This document shows positions 53,636 through 64,000 of a stretch of DNA of 64,000 nt, piece by piece. Position 1 is the first letter of the stretch; each line of letters starts with the position of its first letter. The position numbers were made by a program, and so were the translations under genes. This stretch comes from Cryoendolithus antarcticus (Eukaryota > Ascomycota > Dothideomycetes > Cladosporiales > Cladosporiaceae): assembly GCA_002077065.1 (NCBI GenBank), contig NAJO01000009.1:744001-808000 (forward strand), given 5' to 3'. Under the pieces are notes generated by a model. That model was not told where the DNA came from, did no database searches, and worked only from the letters and a program-made list of their open reading frames with translations.

Positions 53636-56053
53636 CTACTGTTTATAGAGGAAAATCAAGGCACTCTGATAGTCCATCGGATCCCAAGCCAAGTTGATTC
53701 CAGCATTCATCAACGTCCCGCCACCCAACGTCCCATTGAACGCATTACTCCTATACCTCGCACTCTTATCTAGTCCCTGCATCCTCAACGGCGGCGGCGC
53801 AGGCTTCACAGTAGCTTGCTGCTGGAAAGCAAACACCGCGACCGTAGACTGATTGGCGCTGATGAACTGCGCAGCCGGCCAATTGGTGTAATCCGGCAGC
53901 GCGAGTCTGTAGAAAGAGCCGGAGATGACGATAGGGTTCACTTTCGCCCAGTCTGCTAGGATGCCCGGGATGGCGGCGCGCTCTTCTCCGGAAAGCTCCT
54001 TGGGGTCAAGTTCGAAGCCGAACGAGCCGCACATGAGCGCTACGTGGGCGCGGTAGGCGATGGAGATGTTCCTGGCTGTGATGCCGTTGGGAACTGCGGA
54101 TACGTGGCACGCCATTGAGCTGGGCGGGTAGGCGAGCGAGGTTCCCATCTGAATGGTCAAGCGGGCGGAGGCATCCGTATTATCCGATGTCCAGCTGAGA
54201 ATCGGGATTAGTAGCTGACACACATAGTGTTCAGTAGCAGTGTTGGAGAAGACTTACCTTTGAGGGAAGTAGTGCAGGATTCCAGGATCGAAGCGACCAC
54301 CTCCGGACGCGCAGCCTTCCCACAGGATACCGGGGTACGAGGTCGTGAGGTTATCGATGACGCGGTAGAGACCGAGCATGTATGAGTGGTCTGTGGCCGG
54401 AGAAGGCATTTCGTGCATACCTCTATTGTTGTCCCATTTGATATATTCGATGTTAGAAGTCGAGAGGATATTGTGCATGAAGCCGAGAATGTAGTCCTGA
54501 ACCTCTGTGAGGGCAAGATTGAAGACGAGCTGATTGCGCGTGAGCGTGCGGGTATGTGTTCCAGCATGCAGGACCCACTCCGGATGCTCTTTGTAGATGG
54601 TGGAGTTCGGGTTCACCATCTCGGGCTCGAACCAGATGCCGAAGCGGAGTGGCTGTGAGGAGTTGTCAACAGACTCGCTCTCAACTTGGTTGACGTAGGG
54701 CGTAAGTCCGTTTGGGAAGCGGTCTGGATTGGGCGTCCAGTCTCCAAGTCCAGCAGTATCGTTGATACGGGCGTATGGCGCCTTGCCGAACCAACCATCG
54801 TCATTCACGAAGAGGCTGATGCCGAGATCTGAAGTCTCTTTCGCCAGCTCCTCTAGTCTTTCCTGTGTGTAGTTAAATAGAAGACCTTCCCAAGAGTTGA
54901 GCAACACTGGACGGGTTGCAAAAGTGTTGTTCGACCTTGACAGGTGATTGCGGTAGAGGTCGTGGAAGGATCGAGACATGCCTCCAAGTCCTTCAGAGGA
55001 ATAGACTGCGATTGCTTCGGGAGATGTGAATGTCTCGCCTGGTGTCACTGGGATGCTAGCATGCAGCGGATTGAGACCAAGCAGCACTCTGACGAAGCCT
55101 TGCGAGAAACGCTCGGTGGTCGCAGCAAAGCTGCCCGTGTAGACAAGGTTGAAGCCCCAAGCCTCGCCGTTAGTCTCGGTAGTGGCTGGGTCCTGAAGCA
55201 CGAAGAACGGATTGTGCACATGGGATCTAGTCACCGTCAGCATGATCCAGACAGATGATCTCCCGATGGGGTGACTCACGAATAGCCCTCAGTACTCCTG
55301 AAGCCCGTCTCGCCATACTGCACCTTCCGCACATTGCGGTTTCTCTCATGCGCCCAGTCACCCTGCAATTCAATCATCTCGAGGTCGACATTCGGTAGGT
55401 CGATGCTGAAGCTGGAAGCTCGCTCAATAGAGATGTTTTGAGTGCCATTATTGGTGAGCTGAAAGCTGCGAGCAATCGCATTGTACTTCGGGAAGACAGA
55501 GTATGACAGCACAGCCGAAACATCGGAGATGTTGTCATACAACGAAACCAGCAAGGTCGTCACATCACTACCATTGCCGTAGGTAGCAGGCAGGCCAGGC
55601 AGCTTTGGCTTGCCGTCGACAATCTCATGTGACTTATACAGCAGCGAAGTGACCGTATTGCCATCGGCATGAGAAATGTGAATAGCCGGCAATCTGAAGT
55701 CGCTCCGTCCGAGATCTGGGAATTCGCGGCGCTTGTTCGTCAGGCCGTCGCTCCAGCCTCCCTGGAAGAATGATTCGGGTGCTCTGAAGTCGTCTGCTGG
55801 GCCACCAAAGTGATCGCTCGTAAGGTCACCCCATTCTTGGTCGACGTGGAAGAGGTAGGAGACGTTGTCGCCTGTGAGGGTGAAGTTCTGACCTTCTGCG
55901 GTGATGGCTGTGGCTTGTCAGCGAACACTCGAATTTCAAGTCTCTTGCAGCTTCGCTAGATGCCGAGCAATGCTGTCATGAGGCTTGGAGTAGCTTACCA
56001 GCCTTGACGACCGCCACCAAGCTTGCCGCCGAAAGTGCAATGATTCCACGCAT
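53636..56053 (-). CDS. Secreted alpha-galactosidase, GH36
   Basis: Four exons: 55999-56053, 55280-55907, 54258-55226 and 53636-54194; 736 aa, close to Aspergillus AglC. Joins read [33 protein letters not shown] and [18 protein letters not shown]. The first exon is a signal peptide. Catalytic landmarks are present: the nucleophile Asp in [12 protein letters not shown], the acid/base region [24 protein letters not shown] and [12 protein letters not shown]. The enzyme removes terminal alpha-1,6-galactose from raffinose-type oligosaccharides and galactomannan, outside the cell; fungal GH36 enzymes often work as tetramers. Many N-glycosylation sequons. The 91-nt first intron is the longest in the gene. 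Confidence 0.95.
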
Positions 56054-59000
56054 CTTGTCTGTCTTCTCGACGTACGAATAGGACTACACGACACAACACA
56101 ACGTACCGTTGACGAAATACCAACCTTTATACATACTTCCTTACAGTCCCGCAAGCGAGTCGGTTTCCCCGCTATAGTGGAGGAAGTCCCCCGCTTCAGC
56201 GTGCAGATTCATCCTGACCTGAAGTCAATGCAGGTACTGCATCGACGATGCCGTGATTGCGGCTGATCATCACTCCGGCACCATCTGATGGCCATGTAGA
56301 CGTCTCGTAAGGGTAACGATGTGCATACTAAGGTAGTGTTCCTGGCAGCTGTGGAGCGGTAGGTTGTCAACGCGTGGGAGATGTGGAGCTGTCACGACGC
56401 CCAAGCGTTGGAGGAGATCTGGGGCCGATTGAGCGCCAAGCAAGATGAAGTGGAGGAGCTTACCGATAATTCGCGGAGTGCGGTGCGTACGGCAAATAGC
56501 GGCAGCAGTCTAAGGAATTGCAGTACACACGTATCGGTCTACATAACCCAGTATATATTGAAGGTCTGGTCAATTAAGCTATGGACGGCGAGTCTTTCGG
56601 CATGGAAGAAGCTGCGTCCCCGCGACCCTCCACATCAAACTCTGTGTTTCCAATTGTGTGGAAGCCACTGAGCAATTGACAAGCTCTGCAACAGAGCCGC
56701 CCAAGGAATGGACCAAGCTAGCCAACAAAGTGAGTGCTTCGCTTGCCCGACATATTCGAGACGATGAAATGTGTATGAAGTTGTTGGATCCAATCCATCG
56801 CATGCAGCATAATGGACTAGTTGAGGCACGTGTAAAGATATCCTCATCTAAGAGAACTCATGTCGAGCAGAGGAAGTCACTATCTCGCACTTCAATCCAT
56901 CAATCTTGCAATGGAAGTATCGTACAGAATATCGTGAGCATGATACGAAAGTAGGACTGATCAGGTAATGAATCTGCATTTGCCAGAGCCTTGCAGGTCT
57001 CATTTGCGAAACCGTGCGGGCTTCAGCTCATATTGATCAATCTTTGACACAGTCAAGTGTCTACCACCCTGCCATCGAGAGACATCGATCCTTATTGGCG
57101 CAGCTTGTTGGTGAGATTGCGTCCACTGTGATCCGTACTGGCGCACTCAGGAGAGATCAACGGTTGCGTTGGCGTACGCTACATACTCAGAAGTCATGTT
57201 GCTACCCAGGCATAGCGTTTGGCTACTTCATCTGGTGGGCGCAATAATTGACACTCGTTGGACACTCGTTCAGCCTTGATGAATTCATAGACGATGAGGT
57301 AATCGTGTGCCTACGATCGCAACATAGCCGCAATGCCTCCGGCATCAAATGTCATCGACTAGCACCTTGCACCATGTTGTCTTCGTCAGCAGCTCACCAA
57401 CATCATCGGAATGCAAAGCTCCGCCGGTGACTACACCTCTTGGTACTCACACTAGACAGTCTTCCCGAGTATTCACCGCGGGTGCCTCCATCCGTGATGC
57501 CGGTGGCAGGTTACTAATCAGCTCCCACATCTCGGCCATGGCGGGCTCCGAGCCCTCGGTAGCCGGCAAGCAGTCTTGCTTGGCAAGATCTCAGGGCTGT
57601 GGCTTGTCCAAGTCGTGAACCCGGTCGAGCGTGCATAGTATGGCGCAGGCCTGATGACGAGTTGTGTAGCAAAGTCGAGATTCTTGTCCTTCGGCGGTGA
57701 ATTGCGATGGTGGTGGTGCGCTCTGTCTCGGACTGCAAGACCGATCGACCGAGGTATGTGCGGAAGATGCCTGGCAGCCTTGCTGGTGATGATTCATGTG
57801 GTCTGACGTTGCGATGCTGTGGAGTGCAAAATTAGAGACAGAAATCAGATGACGGTGTTTTGGCGAGCTTCAGCGGTATTGCATTTGCAGCGTTGAGTGC
57901 GGTGAGACAATATCTGAGTGTCTCATTAGGAGCCGAGGGTCATGCCATCACTCGAGCGGGGCATTGTGCGTTCGTCAAAATGGGGTATGTCGACGCAGTG
58001 CTCTGTTATCAATGCAGAGTACCTTATGAATCGGAGTCCACGATGTAGATGGTCGCACGACTGCATATTGATGCCAGCTGCAAGCTCCTTTCCCTCCGTC
58101 AAATAGCGTCTGTACCTGAGTAGAGTGGGCAGAGTAGATGCTGACTTGGAAAGCCGCAATGTGGGGTAACTTCCAGAACATCGGAGCCATCCGAGCTTCG
58201 CTCGCAGTGTGAGGCTGAGCAGTGCAGTCAAAGGGCCGACCTGTGGCGCTGACAACAGCCAGGGCCCGTTGATTCGCTGAGAGAGCCAAGGTATGGCGGT
58301 GCAGAGCTAGGAACGTGGCAGCCACTTCATGCACGACATACACTTGGCGTACTCACTGCTCCCAGGAGTGCTCCCCGTTCGACTGCGTGGTGTGGAGCAC
58401 CTGGGATGACCGAACGCCTATGATCGTGCAATGCGCCTCGATGCGATGACAGCGCTCGTCATCTTCAATGCGGATCGAGCAAGAGAGCACGTGAGATCAG
58501 GCCTAGACCCGGTGTCAGCGCATCTGTGTTGCTGCGCTGTCAGAGTCGGCGGGGTCAGAAACGGCCGCCAGGAAAGTAAGCTTAATGCCCACCACATCAC
58601 TGGGTGTGTGTCAGTGGGGGTGACGTGGCTCGTAACATGTACGACGATACGGATTTAGGCACAGCCAAGAAACGAGGGTTACTCACCTGCAAGAACCGTA
58701 CGACTTCGTCAGCGAGTACGACGATCTTGCACGTCTTCAGACCGTGAGACTATCCGCTGTCCACATCAAGGAGACAGCGCTCGGAAGCAGGCATGCCGGA
58801 GATGCCAATTCGTCGGGTCTTGTCCCTCAGATCTACCGGCTATGCAGGTCGTATGCGAGTGCAGGGTTGACGGACGTTGTGGGATGGAGATCACAACAGC
58901 ACAGCCACGCGATCGTTCGGCAAGACATCCCTCAATGCGGTATAGCGTGGTACTGCCGAATGATTGTAAATGCGCTCGCGATGAACAGCATCCGAGTAGA

Positions 59001-59201
59001 TATACGTGCGCGTGCTCGCACTTGATCAGCATCTCGCAATCAACACCTCAGGAACCTTTCCTACCGACGCTCGCTGTATAAGCACTCGACTGCCTTCTAG
59101 CACCAGCGAGATCCATCTCCCGCGCTCTTTCCGCGTGCCGACTTGACCCGAGCTTTCGAGGTCCCTTGAAATTTGGAAGATCTTGAAGTGTCGACGACGT
59201 C
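56054..59201. other. Gene-poor 3.1 kb stretch
   Basis: No gene could be supported on either strand. Short frames such as 56658-56954 (plus; EWTKLANKVSASLARHIRD), 57014-57247 (plus) and 57975-58343 (minus) have protein-like stretches but no family, start context or coherent splicing. No terminal repeats or transposase motifs were seen. The last few hundred bases must contain the promoter and 5' UTR of the zinc-finger gene. Confidence 0.5.
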
Positions 59202-61490
59202 ATGCAGTATAACTGTCCGCAGAACACCACTGCATTTGATTCCTCATTACACAGCAACTACTCGAATCTGCTGGAGTATAACACGTTCGCCACGCAGTAC
59301 TGGAAACGTCCTCAACTCGCCACCAAACCCTTATCGACCGCGCGTCCACAACACCCGATCTCGTACCCAATCCAGACTACCGGCTTTACACCAGACCAAA
59401 GCGCGAAAGTGCAGCAATACACGCCTCGCACTTCTCAAAGCTACGCAGCAACGCCGTCTGCAACCTTCAGCAGTCCGTCCGCGCCTGCCAGCGCCAGCAG
59501 GACGACTTCCCACGACCAGACCTTCTGGTCTATGCAGTCGGGAGCGGTCAATCAGAGCATGGGAGGACTGGCCACGCCAGCACAGCAGCGACAGGGGTTG
59601 GAACGGGCGAGGAGTCACCAGCGCACACCGTCAGCCTCGACGGTAGCCTCAACCGGGCCACCAAGCCCCGCATTCCACTACACCACGACTACCTACCCGC
59701 AAGTCGCGAACTCGGACTACGATACGAACTCGCCGGCTGGGAACGTTTGGGACTTGTCAGCCTCGTATCTGGACAGCAAGGCTGCGTCAGCAGCGACTAA
59801 TCAATCCTGGGCCAACGACTTTGCGTACATGCCATCACCCACATCGCATATGCCAGCACCACACCTCGCGATGAAAGGATTTGCGATCGACCACCACAAC
59901 CAAAACCTCGAAGACATGTCTGCAGAGCGACCTGCATCATCGCGCCACTCGAGCTCGAGTTCTGGCCTCGACTCGCCGGCAACGCCACGATCAGCAGCAG
60001 ATGAGAAGTGCGCGAGAGCGCCCACATCGTCTGGAAGTGGTAAGCTTACAATGGACAGTGCGTTTCTTGGCATTGAGAGCTTACTTTTCGCGGATCCAGA
60101 ATCTCGAAGACCGAACCCGTCAGTGCAACTCTACCGGACCGAGTCCGCGGCGTACCAAGATGAGCTGTACAACCCTGCAAATTTCGCGACCACCACACCA
60201 ACGAACCCAGCGCGACCCGCGAATGACCTGCTTACACCTGGTCGGAGTCTGGTGGCCGAGCGACTACAGACTGCGAACATAGCGCGCTCTGCATCACCAT
60301 CTTCGGCGATCTCGAGAGAACGATCACCTTTCAGGCAGGGCTCACCGCTCGCGCCAGTGTCAGACACGTGGAGTACGTCAAGGCAGTCAGTGGGCACAGC
60401 AGCAGGCATGCGACAGCAGCAAAAGCAAGAGCGCGAGGAAGCGGAATATGCGCAGCACCGACCAGCGCTGAACAGGGAGCCTACGAAGACGATATCACCA
60501 AAAGAGGCAATGCTCGACTACAACGACAACGACCAACCACCTCTGTTCCAGGACAGCATACCGGACGGATACAGACAGCACTATGGTACGGCCGAACCTC
60601 TTGCGTCCACTTACTACGGCCAAGAAAACGCCGCATTACGTGGCGTACCAGTCACAAGTCAGCAGAATATTGCTGGCTTCCGTGCCGCCACCTCCTCAGC
60701 TGACGGCTACTCCGGAGGCAATATTGGTCAGTTCGGAAACTTCCCGCCACCGTCGATGCAGTTTCAACCACAAGTACAAGCTGCGATCCAAGCCGCGCAC
60801 TACCAGCCTGCCACCAGCATGACTACATCATTCCATCCTTCAACTGCACTTGCTGAGCCGACACCCGATTTCCCAGCTCATCTGACCTCGATGGAGTCAT
60901 CGATGAGCGACGGAGTCATGGCTTCGTCACAAGAGCAAGACAATTCTCGCCTTCCGATACAACGACCTGCTGATACTCGGGCAAACACGGGCACATACAC
61001 ATGCACCTACCACGGCTGCTCGCAACGCTTCGACTCACAGCCACTCCTGCAACGTCACAAGCGGGACTACCATCGCGCCCAGGCAGCAGCAATCGCACAT
61101 ACCAAGACAGAGTCCGATGCCGCATCTGGCACAGCCTCTGCTGCCCACTCTGAGGACGACACCTCGCAGTCACCTCGCTCCTCCGCGTCTCCTGCACCTT
61201 CCGCTAGTGGCCTCACTTCCGCGGCCCTGCTCGCTCGAAACTCCCAAGCTGGGCCACACAAGTGCACGCGCGTCAACCCCTCGACTGGCAAACCTTGCAA
61301 CACTATCTTCAGTCGGCCGTATGATCTTACGAGGCACGAGGACACGATTCACAATAATCGCAAGATGAAGGTGCGGTGTCCTTACTGTCGCGAGGAGAAG
61401 AGTTTCTCGCGGAACGATGCGCTTACAAGGCATATGCGCGTTGTGCATCCCGAGATGGAGAATCAGGGCAAGAGGCGGTCGCGGGATTGA
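59202..61490 (+). CDS. C2H2 zinc-finger transcription factor, Rpn4-like
   Basis: Single exon, 762 aa. Most of the protein is low-complexity Ser/Thr/Gln/Pro-rich sequence, likely disordered and activating. Near residue 600 is a C2H2 finger (TCTYHGCSQRF...HKRDYH). Near 686-718 comes a second, longer finger (HKCTRVNPSTGKPC then NTIFSRPYDLTRHEDTIH), and at about 722-748 a third (RCPYCREEKSFSRND...HMRVVH). The last two, with the RPYDLTRHEDTIH core, match the C-terminal DNA-binding region of Rpn4, which in yeast induces proteasome genes; filamentous fungi have similar proteins. A basic tail (GKRRSRD) follows. Nuclear. The Rpn4 link is from the finger pattern only. Confidence 0.82.
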   Translation: MQYNCPQNTTAFDSSLHSNYSNLLEYNTFATQYWKRPQLATKPLSTARPQHPISYPIQTTGFTPDQSAKVQQYTPRTSQSYAATPSATFSSPSAPASASRTTSHDQTFWSMQSGAVNQSMGGLATPAQQRQGLERARSHQRTPSASTVASTGPPSPAFHYTTTTYPQVANSDYDTNSPAGNVWDLSASYLDSKAASAATNQSWANDFAYMPSPTSHMPAPHLAMKGFAIDHHNQNLEDMSAERPASSRHSSSSSGLDSPATPRSAADEKCARAPTSSGSGKLTMDSAFLGIESLLFADPESRRPNPSVQLYRTESAAYQDELYNPANFATTTPTNPARPANDLLTPGRSLVAERLQTANIARSASPSSAISRERSPFRQGSPLAPVSDTWSTSRQSVGTAAGMRQQQKQEREEAEYAQHRPALNREPTKTISPKEAMLDYNDNDQPPLFQDSIPDGYRQHYGTAEPLASTYYGQENAALRGVPVTSQQNIAGFRAATSSADGYSGGNIGQFGNFPPPSMQFQPQVQAAIQAAHYQPATSMTTSFHPSTALAEPTPDFPAHLTSMESSMSDGVMASSQEQDNSRLPIQRPADTRANTGTYTCTYHGCSQRFDSQPLLQRHKRDYHRAQAAAIAHTKTESDAASGTASAAHSEDDTSQSPRSSASPAPSASGLTSAALLARNSQAGPHKCTRVNPSTGKPCNTIFSRPYDLTRHEDTIHNNRKMKVRCPYCREEKSFSRNDALTRHMRVVHPEMENQGKRRSRD

Positions 61491-62318
61491 AAGGGCTGGT
61501 CTGCGAGATGATCAGATGATGTTGAACTGTTAGCCTTATGCCGCTCAGACGATTACGAGCGTCGCATGACCACAGCATGACACTACGACGGCTTACGAGA
61601 GGTTTGCCACACACTCGGAGGCGCAAGACTCGACACGCAAGCTGGAGGCGAACAGAGTCTTGGCACGGACTTTGAGCCATCCGAGAAATACGAGTACGAC
61701 ATACATGTATGGCTCGCACTCGAGATAGGACACTTCTATCACAAGTGCGCACCGCCACATAGCCACCACACACATGCACAAGGATCACAAGGTCACGATG
61801 CGTCAGATGTGCTTCGGCAGGTCCGAACGCACGCACAGAAAGTTTTCTACTTCGATGTATAGCTTCTTACTTCATATCATTGCTTCTAATACTCATGATC
61901 CGATGGCATAATGCTGCGACTAGATGGAACGAAAGTTCCGGAGATGGGATGATACAGTGATGCGTTCAACATAGCGAGAGGAGCAAAATCGAGGGGTGGT
62001 GATGCTAGACGATGAAATGTATATAGCTCATGAAAGTACCGACTATTTGCTTCAACACACTTTCTACCCCGTTCAGGCTCGGCTAAGGTGTTAATAAATG
62101 AACGATAAGCTCGCCACCGGATGCACGTTGGTATCGCCACGTCAAAAGCGTTCAGCTGCGTCGGTTATGCTCAATTGCATTTTGACGGCAAGTGCGTTCG
62201 TACTACATTCGGGTATTGCATCGTGTACTGAAGAACATTGAACAAGGTAGGCGCATTCGCTGAGCAAAGTCTAGTAGGCTCGACGCATATAGATTTATAT
62301 GCTACAACTCTCATCTGA
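61491..62318. other. Intergenic between convergent genes
   Basis: Convergent 3' flanks of the zinc-finger and methyltransferase genes; only antisense or short frames. Nothing supported. Confidence 0.55.
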
Positions 62319-64000
62319 CTAAGTCGATGTACCCTCAGCAATGTCGCCCATCTCCGCGTCCTCCTGCGCACTGACTGGCACACCACCCTCCGCCTCATCC
62401 TCCACCAAATCCTTCTCTGCTTCGACTTCAGCCTGCACTTCCTCCACATCCGCGCCAGCCTCACTCGCGATCCCAAGTCTCGCAGCCGCGGCCTTCGCGT
62501 TCCGTTCGTTGAAAGCCGCCGCACCAGGCCCTTCTCGCTTGGGGAAGTCGGCCTTGATCGTGTTGTTGATGAGCTCGACGTCCTCGTTGAAGATCCGCAG
62601 GAGCATGGCTTTGCGTTCCTCTTTTGGGAGCATGAGGTTGAGGCTGTGCATGCTTCTCCACAACGGGAGCGTGAGGCCTTCCTCAAGGCCATCTTCGGCC
62701 TTGTCGTCTTCGCCAATAAGCCCAGCTTCCTGTGCTGCTTTGTGGCTGAGCACACGAAGAACGCAACAGCCCATACTCATCTGGCTGACCCTCTCACCTA
62801 TCTCACCGAGCCCTCTCCAGCCTTCCTGTCCGTCCTCACCCCCAACCTTGGGAAACATCTCCACTAACAGCCTCCTCAGCGTCGCTCGTTTCCACAACTT
62901 CACGACCCTACTCTCTCCAACCCAACCCTCCAAAATCCCCAACCCCTCACTCTGAATTCTCCATCGGCAAACGCCCTCCTGCCCCTGCACGTCCTGCTTC
63001 ATGAACATCTTCACGCCCGCGTGCACGAATTTGAAGCCCTGCCCACGGTTCGTGTTGGCGTTTAGGATGTCGCGGACGAGGCGCGAGGAGTAGTAGATTC
63101 CCTTTACGGGGTCGCCGGCGGGATTCCGGACGAGGAAGCGGGAATTCGGGAAAAGCGGGGAGAGGGCGTAGAATTGGGCGATGGAGAGGAGTTCGGGGTG
63201 CGTCGGGGGGAGGTATTTAAAGGATTCTTCGATTGGGTCATTTTGGTTGCGCCGGGCGCGAGGAGGTGGGAGGGAGGTTACAGGGTTCGGGGTGGGGTCA
63301 GAGTTGATGACTGTGGACGAATCGCCGTTTGTGGTGCTGTTCGAGGTGGCTGCTCCCGCATCTGTACTGTGGCCATTTGTCGCCGGCTGGACCTCGGTCT
63401 CGACCTTCGGCTTCTTAGGCTCGACATCTGCGTCGAGCGCGTCTTCGGCCTTGCGTTTGCCGTTTGCCATAACTTCCTCTGCTGCTACGCCTTGGATCAA
63501 GGCGGTAGCTTCATCGAGTACGGGCTTCTCGTCACCGTGGTGCTCTTCACTTAGCTTCTCAAGCGACTTCAGACCCATGCCATGCTCCTCTTCGGACTTG
63601 CCTCCGTTTGCAGCAAGCTCAGCCATGATAGCAGCCTCGCCTGTCAGTTGCGGCTCCTGGAACACCCAGTCTCTACTCCCACACTTACTCTCCGGCTCGG
63701 GCTTTGCTTTAAGCTCACTCTTCTTCTCCAGCACCGTGATGAAGAACCCACCAGTGTCTTGCTGGTGCGGGAACACGCGTATGCACCTCTCGAGTGGCAT
63801 CTTCTCGCCCTCCTCAGGCGGGAACATGCCAGGCACGATTCTAGACGTCTCAGCTGGCTCAAACTGCCGCGCCTCAGCCCATGACTCGTATATGCTGCCA
63901 CTGCGAGCCATGATCGACCAGTCAGTGCGACCTCGAACGCGCTTGAGACCTGGCAATTGGTCCGAGCAGTCGATGATATCAATCTTCTGCATGCCGCCAC
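62319..64000 (-). CDS. NCL1: tRNA (cytosine-5-)-methyltransferase Trm4/Ncl1 (NSUN2-type), 3' part
   Basis: The frame runs off the right edge, so only the C-terminal ~560 residues are present. The first visible block, GGMQKIDIIDCSDQLPGLKR, and the later LERCIRVFPHQQDTGGFFITVLEKK are diagnostic for the end of the NSUN2/Trm4 catalytic domain; RVFPHQQDTGGFF is a conserved RsmB-type motif. The SAM-binding and catalytic Cys motifs lie beyond the window. The remainder is the fungal Trm4 C-terminal region: an acidic/Lys-rich linker with a putative nuclear signal (KKPKVE), then EESFKYLPPTHPELLSIAQFY and a closing acidic tail. The enzyme makes m5C at several tRNA positions in the nucleus. Start not in the window. 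Confidence 0.93.
   Translation of the reverse strand, partial: GGMQKIDIIDCSDQLPGLKRVRGRTDWSIMARSGSIYESWAEARQFEPAETSRIVPGMFPPEEGEKMPLERCIRVFPHQQDTGGFFITVLEKKSELKAKPEPESKCGSRDWVFQEPQLTGEAAIMAELAANGGKSEEEHGMGLKSLEKLSEEHHGDEKPVLDEATALIQGVAAEEVMANGKRKAEDALDADVEPKKPKVETEVQPATNGHSTDAGAATSNSTTNGDSSTVINSDPTPNPVTSLPPPRARRNQNDPIEESFKYLPPTHPELLSIAQFYALSPLFPNSRFLVRNPAGDPVKGIYYSSRLVRDILNANTNRGQGFKFVHAGVKMFMKQDVQGQEGVCRWRIQSEGLGILEGWVGESRVVKLWKRATLRRLLVEMFPKVGGEDGQEGWRGLGEIGERVSQMSMGCCVLRVLSHKAAQEAGLIGEDDKAEDGLEEGLTLPLWRSMHSLNLMLPKEERKAMLLRIFNEDVELINNTIKADFPKREGPGAAAFNERNAKAAAARLGIASEAGADVEEVQAEVEAEKDLVEDEAEGGVPVSAQEDAEMGDIAEGTST

Overview
The window is a eukaryotic, fungal genomic segment. Almost every gene is recovered by joining exons across short GT-AG introns of about 45 to 90 nt, usually with a CTGAC- or CTGAT-like branch point. 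The families are those of filamentous Ascomycota: fungal cyclase-type proteins, DHA2 drug exporters, a MirB-like siderophore transporter, phosphoketolase, a GH36 alpha-galactosidase, Argonaute and an rvt-like cellular reverse transcriptase. I infer Pezizomycotina, and more tentatively a Dothideomycete. Genus and species cannot be read from the sequence.

Layout, 1-22 kb (mostly metabolism and transport): end of an NmrA-like oxidoreductase, a histidine-phosphatase protein, a secreted MRJP/yellow-like protein divergent from a cyclase-family protein, a five-exon MFS transporter, a DHA2 exporter, a TLC-domain membrane protein, phosphoketolase, an FAD monooxygenase and a large secreted esterase convergent with it.

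22-31 kb: an 83-residue hydrophilic protein spread over four tiny exons, an acyltransferase-3 membrane enzyme, a decayed MATE-like transporter, a siderophore transporter with GATA-factor (SreA-type) sites upstream, and an AAAP amino-acid transporter.

32-50 kb: two large single-exon genes stand out, an rvt-like reverse transcriptase (988 aa) and an Argonaute (1109 aa). Between them lie an amino-acid permease and ribosomal protein L5. After Argonaute come two paralogous F-box-like genes in tandem, the second interrupted by an in-frame stop, then SNU13 and the V-ATPase c subunit sharing a promoter region.

51-64 kb: glutathione-dependent formaldehyde dehydrogenase, a secreted GH36 alpha-galactosidase, a gene-poor 3.1 kb stretch, an Rpn4-like C2H2 transcription factor, and the 3' part of the tRNA methyltransferase gene TRM4/NCL1.

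The genes do not form one obvious pathway or biosynthetic cluster; strands and functions are mixed, as is usual for a euchromatic fungal region. The points most worth pursuing are the intronless reverse-transcriptase-like and Argonaute genes 7.4 kb apart, the F-box-like copy with a Trp codon turned into a stop, the iron-regulatory sites at the siderophore transporter, and the hidden small multi-exon gene. All exon joins were made by eye from reading frame, splice signals and family knowledge.
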